A DNA stretch of 5,987 nucleotides from an uncultured Pseudomonadota bacterium (GTDB lineage Bacteria > Pseudomonadota > Gammaproteobacteria > Burkholderiales > Usitatibacteraceae), in NCBI GenBank assembly GCA_937898635.1, contig CALEJW010000218.1, forward strand, positions 1-5,987, written 5' to 3'. Under the pieces are notes generated by a model. It saw only the letters and a list, made by a program, of their open reading frames with translations. It was not told the origin of the DNA and made no database searches. Made by a program: the position numbers and the translations under genes. How positions within the stretch are numbered: the first letter of the stretch is position 1; each line of letters starts with the position of its first letter. Shown one piece after another: positions 1 through 4,907 of this stretch.

Positions 1-34
1 CCGTGACGCCCGAGGCAATTTGACCTGGCCAAGG

Positions 35-69
35 AAAAAAATTTCGCCCACCCAACCCGGCCCCAACCC
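35..69 (-). terminator. G-quadruplex motif followed by a T tract, possible transcript end of the hemerythrin gene
   Basis: On the minus strand, about 50 nt beyond the hemerythrin stop, five G tracts (69-67, 64-61, 58-56, 53-51, 49-47) are separated by loops of only 2, 2, 2 and 1 nt. Five bases later comes a run of seven T (41-35). The same strand would be the RNA sense, so the transcript could fold a stable quadruplex just before a U tract. No conventional GC hairpin abuts the T run. Terminator function is an inference; the G-tract pattern is directly visible. Confidence 0.3.
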
Positions 70-117
70 ACGGCTGCGCTTGGCAATGCGCGAACCGGGA
101 ACCGCGGACCGGCGAGG

Positions 118-687
118 CTAGCGCCTCTGCGGGCAGCTCGCGAAGCGCGGGCAGGCCTCGTCGTGGCGCTGGACGAGCGAGAGGGCGATCTCCCGGGAAC
201 GCGCGGGGTCGATGACGCCCATCAGCTCCGCGAGCTCGACGCCCTCGCGCTCGAGGTGGCGCCGGAAGAGCACGAGGAAGTCGGCGGCCGTGCCGCCGGG
301 GAAGGCGACCGAGACGCCGCCGCCCAGGGCGAGGAGCGCCACGCGCATCGTGTGCCAGAGCTCGGCGAGCTCGCGGTGCTCGACCAGCAGGGAGGACACC
401 AGCTCGAAGGCCTGGGCGCGGCGCGCGGGCGAGTCGGCGGCGGCGAGGAGGGCGGGGAAGACGTCCTTCTCCTCGTCGCTCACGTGCACGTTGAGGGCCT
501 CGTCGATCTCCGCGACGATGGCCCGGGCGCGGTCGGCGCGTCCCGCGTCCTTCGCGTCCGGGGCGGCGGCGAGCCGGGTGGCGAAGTCGTCCAGGCGATC
601 GAGCATGCCGGCGATGCAGCGGTGGCACTGGCCGAGCGCTTCCTGCGGGGACGGGGCGCCGGTCGGCGCGTTCTGCGGTGGCTGCAT
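118..687 (-). CDS. Hemerythrin/HHE cation-binding domain protein
   Basis: A 189-residue single-domain protein with a four-helix-bundle diiron (hemerythrin-like) site, likely binding or sensing O2, NO or handling iron in the cytoplasm. Predicted ligands sit in the expected helices: H22 in QCHRCI (helix 1), H68 and E72 in HVSDEEKDVFPAL (helix 2), H104 in LLVEHRELAEL (helix 3), and H144 and E148 in FRRHLEREGVELAEL (helix 4). No signal peptide or membrane segment is present. Cysteines occur beside the first ligand (C21, C24) and at the C-terminus (C179, C185). The ATG at 687 is chosen because GGAGGG (691-696) precedes it and because the open frame upstream of it is an Arg-rich out-of-frame reading of the SDR gene. 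It is separated from the operon by 95 nt that contain a candidate FNR-type promoter, so it is probably its own transcription unit. Exact role (oxygen storage, NO defence, sensing) is not readable. Confidence 0.9.
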   Translation of the reverse strand: MQPPQNAPTGAPSPQEALGQCHRCIAGMLDRLDDFATRLAAAPDAKDAGRADRARAIVAEIDEALNVHVSDEEKDVFPALLAAADSPARRAQAFELVSSLLVEHRELAELWHTMRVALLALGGGVSVAFPGGTAADFLVLFRRHLEREGVELAELMGVIDPARSREIALSLVQRHDEACPRFASCPQRR

Positions 688-690
688 CGG

Positions 691-696
691 CCCTCC
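691..696 (-). promoter_or_regulatory. Ribosome binding site deciding the hemerythrin start
   Basis: GGAGGG on the minus strand lies 3 nt before the ATG at 687 (4 nt counted from GGAGG). The spacing is short but the match is strong, and no other ATG with a comparable site exists nearby in this frame. Confidence 0.6.
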
Positions 697-710
697 GGAC
701 GGGAGTGGCC

Positions 711-716
711 AGACTA
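711..716 (-). promoter_or_regulatory. Possible weak -10 element for the hemerythrin gene
   Basis: The minus-strand hexamer TAGTCT matches TATAAT at three positions, including the important second A and final T. It would place the transcription start near 704 and leave a short leader of about 17 nt carrying the GGAGGG ribosome site. The call depends mainly on its spacing from the FNR-like box and would not stand alone. Confidence 0.3.
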
Positions 717-738
717 CCGGGGCGGGCGGCGGCGAAAT

Positions 739-752
739 TTGAAGAAGATCAA
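739..752 (-). promoter_or_regulatory. Candidate FNR/ANR/DNR-type binding site
   Basis: On the minus strand the sequence reads TTGAT-CTTC-TTCAA, matching 9 of 10 defined positions of the FNR/ANR consensus TTGAT-N4-ATCAA. It lies in an AT-richer island (about 735-758) within otherwise very GC-rich DNA and points toward the hemerythrin gene. Its centre (745.5) is exactly 41.5 nt upstream of the start point implied by the weak -10 element at 711-716, the spacing of class II FNR-activated promoters. No regulator gene is in the window, so control by an FNR-family protein is inferred. Confidence 0.5.
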
Positions 753-782
753 GATTTCTCCAGGCGCGCCGCCGCGCGGGCC

Positions 783-1523
783 CTAGCCCAGGTGCAGGCC
801 GCCGTCGAGCTCGAGGACGGCGCCGGTCACGAAGCCGGCCAGCGGCGAGACGAGGAAGCGCACGGCGTGGGCGAACTCCTCGGGCTCGCCGAAGCGCCCC
901 GCGGGGATCGCCGCGAGCGCCTGGCGGCGTTGCGCGTCGGTCAGGTTCTCCGTGGCGGTGGGCGAGCGCACGAAGGCGGGCGCCAAGGCGTTCACCGTGA
1001 CGCCGTGGGGCGCGCCCTCGCGGGCCAGGGCGGCGGTGAGCGAGGCGATGGCCCCGGCGGCGGCCGCGTCGGCCGTGCCGCGCACCGCCGGCGTGCCGCG
1101 GTGGCCGCCCACGGTGACGATGCGTCCGAAGCCGCGGGCGCACATGTCGGGCAGGGTGGCGCGCGACCACAGGAAGGTCCCGTCGAGGCGCGCGGCGAGG
1201 ATGCGCCGCCAGGACAGGTCGGCCGTTTCCGCGACGAGGTCGTCGGAGGAGACGCCGGCCGCGTTCACGAGGATGTCCACCGGGCCCAGCTCGGAGACGA
1301 TCCGCTCGTGGGCCGCGCGCACCGCCGCGGGGTCCGAGACGTCGGCGGCGACGACGATGCGCTCGCCGCGCAGGAACCGCGAGAGCGTGTCGAGGCGCAG
1401 CGCGTCGAGGTCCACCACCGCCACGCGGGCGCCGTCCTCGAGCAGGCCGCGCGTCGCCGCGAGACCGAGGGCCCCGCCGCCGCCGGTGACGACCGCGACC
1501 TTGCCCTGGAGGACCGTGCTCAT
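783..1523 (-). CDS. Short-chain dehydrogenase/reductase-like protein lacking the catalytic tetrad
   Basis: A 246-residue classical-SDR-length protein with a Rossmann fold, probably cytoplasmic. Fold and cofactor signatures are intact: TGGGGALG (13-20, with Ala where the middle Gly is usual), VVDLD at 36-40 with D38 ending strand 2 (suggesting NAD(H) over NADP(H)), DV at 61-62, NAAG at 87-90, VNALAP at 177-182 and a C-terminal VTG...LDGGL like FabG. The catalytic residues are missing. Compared with E. coli FabG, the helix-4 Asn is R112, the Ser is G140, and the Tyr-x3-Lys stretch reads ADAAAAG (151-157). The protein contains no Tyr at all and only one Lys (K8). The ATG at 1523 follows the marC stop by 10 nt, and its ribosome site GGTGAGG (1532-1538) includes that TGA. 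It is probably the last gene of the operon. It may be a non-catalytic or unusual SDR; ordinary oxidoreductase activity is doubtful. Confidence 0.88.
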   Translation of the reverse strand: MSTVLQGKVAVVTGGGGALGLAATRGLLEDGARVAVVDLDALRLDTLSRFLRGERIVVAADVSDPAAVRAAHERIVSELGPVDILVNAAGVSSDDLVAETADLSWRRILAARLDGTFLWSRATLPDMCARGFGRIVTVGGHRGTPAVRGTADAAAAGAIASLTAALAREGAPHGVTVNALAPAFVRSPTATENLTDAQRRQALAAIPAGRFGEPEEFAHAVRFLVSPLAGFVTGAVLELDGGLHLG

Positions 1524-1533
1524 GGCCCGCGCC

Positions 1534-2214
1534 TCACCGGCCCGCCGGGCGCCAGGGCGCGAGGAGCTCGGCGAGCCCGTCCCAGCAGATCTGCACGCCG
1601 ATGCACAGGAGGATGAACGCCGAGAGCCGCAGGAACACCGCGGTGCCGGAGGGCCCGAGCAGTCGCACGAGGTGCGACGCGTACCGGTAGGCGAGCCAGA
1701 TCGCGAGGGACGCGAGCCAGATGCCGACCAGCAGGCCCGCCGAGCTCGTGATGAGGGGCACGCCCCGCTGCGGCAGGCTCGCGCCGAGGGTGATCGCGAT
1801 CGAGATGGAGCCCGGCCCGACGGTGATCGGGAAGGAGAGGGGATAGAAGGCGCGCCCTGAGCGCTCGCCCCCCGCGGCCGCGCGCGCGGCGTCGGGGGAA
1901 TCGCCGCCCGGCTCGCCTTCCGCGGCGAGCAGGCGCCAGGCCGTGGCCGCGACCAGCAGGCCCCCGCCCACGCGCACCACCGGGAGCGAGATGTCGAAGA
2001 AGGCGAGCACGTGGGTGCCGACGAAGGCCGCCGCCACGAGGAGCACCAGGCAGTTGAGGCCCACCTTGCGCGCGAGCGCCCGGCGCTCGCCGTCCGCCAT
2101 GCCGCCCGTGAGCGCGAGGAAGATCGGCGCGTTGCCCGGCGGGTTCGTGATCGGCAGCAGCGCGGCGAGCGCCACGAGCGCGGTCCGGGCGATGGCGGCG
2201 ATCTCGCTTTCCAC
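1534..2214 (-). CDS. MarC family integral inner-membrane protein
   Basis: A 226-residue polytopic membrane protein of the MarC family (UPF0056, LysE-like superfamily), whose members are putative small-molecule or amino-acid-related transporters with poorly defined substrates. About six hydrophobic segments are visible, near residues 8-35, 52-73, 76-98, 122-147, 152-175 and 191-214. Two related re-entrant signatures, PITNPPGNAPIFL (21-33) and FPITVGPGSISIA (128-140), mark the two half-repeats. RLSAFILLCIGVQI (196-209) is a strong family match. A polar Gly/Ala/Glu-rich loop (about 97-121) joins the halves. The start is GTG at 2214: it is the only start codon between an in-frame TGA and the conserved first segment. 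No clear Shine-Dalgarno sequence precedes it, and only 9 nt separate it from the upstream stop, so coupling is likely. Despite the family name, MarC proteins have not been shown to be drug pumps, and export of a metabolite of this operon would be a guess. Confidence 0.92.
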   Translation of the reverse strand: MESEIAAIARTALVALAALLPITNPPGNAPIFLALTGGMADGERRALARKVGLNCLVLLVAAAFVGTHVLAFFDISLPVVRVGGGLLVAATAWRLLAAEGEPGGDSPDAARAAAGGERSGRAFYPLSFPITVGPGSISIAITLGASLPQRGVPLITSSAGLLVGIWLASLAIWLAYRYASHLVRLLGPSGTAVFLRLSAFILLCIGVQICWDGLAELLAPWRPAGR

Positions 2215-2223
2215 GGCGCGCCG

Positions 2224-2667
2224 TCAGGGGGTGCAGTCGAGGTAGACGGTGCGGTGCTCGTAGGCCGAGGCCGTCTTCGCGATCGAGCCGCAGACGTAGG
2301 TGACCTCGAGCTCCTTGCGCTCGCCGCGGGCGGGGTCGCCGCACATCTCGTTGCTTACGTCGAAGGAGGCGCTGCGGCGGCCGTTCACGCGGCGCGCCAC
2401 CCAGCGGGTCGCGTCGCAACTCCTCGAGGAGTTGCCGTAGTAGGCGGTCGAGACGGTGATCGGGCCGGTCGCGCGCGGGGGCGCGGCGGGCGCGGCGGCC
2501 GGGGGGGCGGCGCGCGACGATTCCGCGAGGCCCTTGCGGTAGCCGCTCGCGAACCCGTCGTCGTAGCCGCGCCGGTAGCCCTCGCGGTAGTCGCCGGAGT
2601 CGCGGTCCTGCGCGTGGGCGGGAAGGGTGGCAAGCACGAGGCAGGCGGCGGCGAGGACGGTCTTCAC
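2224..2667 (-). CDS. Small secreted protein with Gly-Tyr repeats and a SUEL/galactose-binding-lectin-like domain
   Basis: A 147-residue predicted exported protein of unknown role. Residues 1-19 form a signal peptide (Lys2, hydrophobic core 4-15, AHA cleavage site before QD). Residues 30-46 hold four consecutive G-(Y/F)-x-x tetrads ending in Gly. An Ala/Pro linker (53-69) leads to a domain from 70 on. Its pattern ITVSTAYYG, a Cys at 84, NGR at 95-97, SN then CGDP at 109-112, and K118-ELEVTYVC ending at C126 closely follows the SUEL/rhamnose- and galactose-binding lectin signature (from memory; no profile search was possible). The lectin-type Cys positions around NGR are Val94 and Ala100, and the DPC cysteine is Ala113; C84, C109, C126 and C145 remain. 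The start is GTG at 2667, supported by GGAG at 2676-2679 (8 nt spacing) and by the signal peptide. It sits 16 nt after the aldehyde dehydrogenase gene and 9 nt before marC. Ligand binding is unproven. Confidence 0.82.
   Translation of the reverse strand: MKTVLAAACLVLATLPAHAQDRDSGDYREGYRRGYDDGFASGYRKGLAESSRAAPPAAAPAAPPRATGPITVSTAYYGNSSRSCDATRWVARRVNGRRSASFDVSNEMCGDPARGERKELEVTYVCGSIAKTASAYEHRTVYLDCTP
2416..2435. repeat. Perfect 20-bp palindrome inside the lectin-like gene
   Basis: GCAACTCCTC is followed immediately by its exact reverse complement GAGGAGTTGC with no spacer. It encodes the stretch around the first conserved cysteine (C84) of the secreted protein. In the mRNA it could form an 8-bp stem with a UCGA loop. 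It may be a dimeric protein site, an RNA structure upstream of marC, or chance. Confidence 0.6.
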
Positions 2668-2683
2668 GGCGATTGCTCCGGTG

Positions 2684-4063
2684 TCAGGGTTGTTTCAGGT
2701 GCCAGGCCTTCGGGCGCGTGAACGCCTCGATGCCCTCCGTGGACAGCGTGAGCCCGATGCCCGAATGGCCCACGCCCGACCACGGCAGCCTCGGGCTCAC
2801 GCGGTCGCAGCAGTTCCAGTACACGCTTCCCGCGCGCAGCTTCGAGAGGATGGCGCGCGCGCGCGCGGAGTCGCGGGTGTAGACGCCCGCGGTGAGGCCG
2901 TAATCCGTGTCGTTCATGAGGCGGACCGCCTCGGCGTCGTCGGCGACCGCCATCAGGCCCACCACCGGGCCGAAGGTCTCCTCGCGCATCACCGCCATGC
3001 TGTGGTCCACGCCGGTGAGCACGGTGGGCGCGAACCAGTTGCCCTTGCCGGGCAGGCGCTTGCCGCCCAGGCGCACCGTCGCGCCCTTGCGGCGCGCGTC
3101 GGCGACCTGGCGCGCGAGCACGGCGAGCTGCGCCGCGCGCGCGAGGGGGCCGAGGTAGGTGTCGTCGGCCTGGGGATCGCCGACCTTCATGCCCTTCACC
3201 GCCTTCACGAAGGTGGCGAGGAAGGCATCGAAGACGCCCGCGTGCACGTAGATCCGCTCGACCGCGCAGCAGCTCTGGCCGGCGTTGTAGAAGGCGCCGT
3301 CGGCGATGCTCGCGGCGGCCGCGGCGATGTCCGCGTCCTCGCGGACGTATACCGGGTCCTTGCCGCCCAGCTCGAGCTGCAGGCGGATCATGCGCGCTCG
3401 AACGGACCGCGCGATGCGCTCGCCCGTGGCGTAGGAACCGGTGAAGAAGATGCCGTCCACCGGCTGGCGGACGAGCGCGGCGCCGGCGGCGCCGGCCCCC
3501 ACGACGGGAATGAAGACGTCGTCGGGCACGCCGCTCGCGTGGAGCATCCGCGCGATGGCCAGTCCCGTGAGGGTCGCGTGCTCCGAGGGCTTGTAGAGGA
3601 CGGCGTTGCCCGCGAGGAGGGCGGGCACGAAGACGTTCGCGCCGACGAAGTACGGGTAGTTCCAGGCGGAGATGTTGGCGACGACCCCCAGGGGCTCGCG
3701 GCCGATCACCTCCATCATCGCGCCGCCGCGGGTCGCCGAGACGTTTCGGGGCCGCAGCGTGCGCGCGGTCTCGGCGAGGAAGAAGTCCAGGCGAGCGAGG
3801 AGGCCCTTCAGCTCGGCGCGCGACTGCGCGATGGGCTTGCCGATCTCCGTCGTGAGGATGGCGGCGAGCTCCTCGGCCTGCGCGAGCGCGGCGGCGCGGA
3901 ACTTCGCGATCGCCGCGAGGCGCCGGCGCAGCGGCAGGGCGGCCCAGCCCGGCTGCGCGGCGCGGGCCGCGAGGTACTTCGCCTTGACGCCGCGCGCGTC
4001 GTCGGCGGGAAGCACGGCGACGCGCCGGCCGTCCGCGGGATTGGCGATCGCGAGCGTGGGCAT
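2684..4063 (-). CDS. NAD(P)+-dependent aldehyde dehydrogenase
   Basis: A 459-residue member of the aldehyde dehydrogenase superfamily, oxidising an aldehyde to the carboxylic acid in the cytoplasm. All catalytic positions are present: N135 in SAWNYP, K158 in YKPSE (cofactor binding), E231 in LELGGK (general base), nucleophile C265 in NAGQSCCAVER, and E362 in REETFGPVV. FTGSYATGE at 207-215 is the usual G-x4-G nucleotide-binding turn. The start is the ATG at 4063, giving MPTLAIANPADG, a normal N-terminus for the family. The frame stays open for a further 291 codons upstream, but that stretch is only an out-of-frame reading of the hydrolase gene and is Arg/Pro-rich. The gene begins 17 nt after the hydrolase stop with a weak ribosome site and ends 16 nt before the next start. 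Next to an Fe-dependent alcohol dehydrogenase it most likely takes that enzyme's aldehyde product. The exact subfamily and substrate are uncertain. Confidence 0.94.
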   Translation of the reverse strand: MPTLAIANPADGRRVAVLPADDARGVKAKYLAARAAQPGWAALPLRRRLAAIAKFRAAALAQAEELAAILTTEIGKPIAQSRAELKGLLARLDFFLAETARTLRPRNVSATRGGAMMEVIGREPLGVVANISAWNYPYFVGANVFVPALLAGNAVLYKPSEHATLTGLAIARMLHASGVPDDVFIPVVGAGAAGAALVRQPVDGIFFTGSYATGERIARSVRARMIRLQLELGGKDPVYVREDADIAAAAASIADGAFYNAGQSCCAVERIYVHAGVFDAFLATFVKAVKGMKVGDPQADDTYLGPLARAAQLAVLARQVADARRKGATVRLGGKRLPGKGNWFAPTVLTGVDHSMAVMREETFGPVVGLMAVADDAEAVRLMNDTDYGLTAGVYTRDSARARAILSKLRAGSVYWNCCDRVSPRLPWSGVGHSGIGLTLSTEGIEAFTRPKAWHLKQP

Positions 4064-4080
4064 GGCCGCCCGCCGCGGCC

Positions 4081-4899
4081 TCAGGCGGCCTTCGCCGTCT
4101 GCACGGGGGAGGGCATGCCGGTGAGCTTCCGGTCCGCGCTGGCGCAGAGGAAGGCGTCCAGCATGGGCTTGCCGTCGAGGAGCTCGGGGTCGCGCGGGTC
4201 CATGAACTCCGGGTGCCACTGCACGCCGAGGACGAAGCTGTCGCCCTCCCAGCGCACGGCCTCCACGACCCCGTCGGGGTCGCTCACGGCCTCCACCACG
4301 AGGCCCTTGCCGAGGTCCTTCACCGACTGGTGGTGGATCGAGTTGGTTCGAACCAGGCGTGAACGCGGATACATGCTCGCGAGCCAGGTTCCCTCGAGGA
4401 TCCGGGTGCCGTGGATCACCTTCTCGTACTTCGCGTCGTCGCGGTGCTGGAGCTTGCCCGGGAGCTGCGTCTCGATGTCCTGGTAGAGCGTGCCGCCGAG
4501 GGCCACGTTGATGAGCTGGCAGCCGCGGCAGACGCCGAAGACGGGCTTGCCCTGGCGCACGAACTCCTCGAAGAGCGAGATCTCGTAGCGGTCGCGGATC
4601 GGGTCGCCGGACCACGCCGGGTCGAGGGCGGTCTCGCCGTAGGTCTCCGGCGCGATGTCGTTGCCGCCCTGCAGCAGGAGCCCGTCGAGGGCGTTCGCGT
4701 AGTCGCGCACGGTCACGTTCGCGGGCAGGTGCGGCGAGGCGACGCTCATCTCCGGGATCATGAAGGCGAGCACCTCGCCCGACATCACCCAGTTGGCCAC
4801 CGACTGCTCGAGGTACTGGACGGTCTTCGTGGGCAGGAAGACGCGGCGCGGATCCGGGTACAGGAGACGGGCCGAGAGGCCGATCTTGAGGGGTTCCAT
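4081..4899 (-). CDS. Gamma-glutamyl amide hydrolase, class I glutamine amidotransferase fold (PuuD/IpuF-like, peptidase C26)
   Basis: A 272-residue cytoplasmic hydrolase expected to cleave a gamma-glutamyl amide and release glutamate, as PuuD does for gamma-glutamyl-GABA. The N-terminal strand KIGLSARLLYP is followed by LDGLLLQGGNDIAPETYGE (about 71-89), the typical PuuD-type oxyanion region. The nucleophile elbow GVCRGCQ carries C124, and GVQWHPEF carries H229 and E231, giving an intact Cys-His-Glu triad. A family-typical IHHQS segment lies at 188-192. The ATG at 4899 is only 8 nt beyond the stop of the alcohol dehydrogenase gene and has no convincing Shine-Dalgarno sequence, so translational coupling is likely. 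The next gene, an aldehyde dehydrogenase, starts 17 nt after this stop. An anabolic amidotransferase partner subunit is not seen. The true substrate (gamma-glutamyl-GABA, -glycine, -alaninol or another) cannot be read from the sequence; context favours an oxidised gamma-glutamylated amino-alcohol. Confidence 0.9.
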   Translation of the reverse strand: MEPLKIGLSARLLYPDPRRVFLPTKTVQYLEQSVANWVMSGEVLAFMIPEMSVASPHLPANVTVRDYANALDGLLLQGGNDIAPETYGETALDPAWSGDPIRDRYEISLFEEFVRQGKPVFGVCRGCQLINVALGGTLYQDIETQLPGKLQHRDDAKYEKVIHGTRILEGTWLASMYPRSRLVRTNSIHHQSVKDLGKGLVVEAVSDPDGVVEAVRWEGDSFVLGVQWHPEFMDPRDPELLDGKPMLDAFLCASADRKLTGMPSPVQTAKAA

Positions 4900-4907
4900 G
4901 GGCAAAA

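Noticed and set aside
76..91. Small GCGC-stem inverted repeat downstream of the hemerythrin gene
   Set aside because: Only four base pairs with an 8-nt loop and no adjoining T run, too weak to call.
761..782. GC-rich imperfect hairpin just after the SDR stop as an operon terminator
   Set aside because: The stem needs a bulge and is not followed by a proper T run, so it cannot be supported as an intrinsic terminator.
800..822. 7-bp inverted repeat with a 9-nt loop near the 3' end of the SDR gene
   Set aside because: It is inside conserved coding sequence (the LELDGG region), has no T tract, and such repeats are common at this GC content.
688..1170. Upstream extension of the hemerythrin frame
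   Set aside because: It is Arg/His/Pro-rich, runs through the SDR gene and its spacer in the wrong frame, and the ATG at 687 has a strong ribosome site.
163..1860. Several plus-strand open frames between these positions
   Set aside because: All overlap convincing minus-strand genes, are low-complexity in Arg, Ala, Gly and Glu, and show no family motifs.
2853..2867. 15-nt alternating GC tract (possible Z-DNA former)
   Set aside because: It lies in the aldehyde dehydrogenase coding region encoding Ala-Arg repeats and is expected in DNA of this composition.
4344..4355. TGGTTCGAACCA, resembling a tRNA T-arm or an integration-site core
   Set aside because: No other tRNA arms surround it. It encodes part of a conserved stretch of the hydrolase, and a 12-bp palindrome is unremarkable.
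2627..4486. A 619-codon open frame on the plus strand opposite the dehydrogenase and hydrolase genes
   Set aside because: It is Arg/His/Ala/Gly-rich with no recognisable domain and lies antisense to genes with complete catalytic motifs. It is explained by GC-biased third positions.
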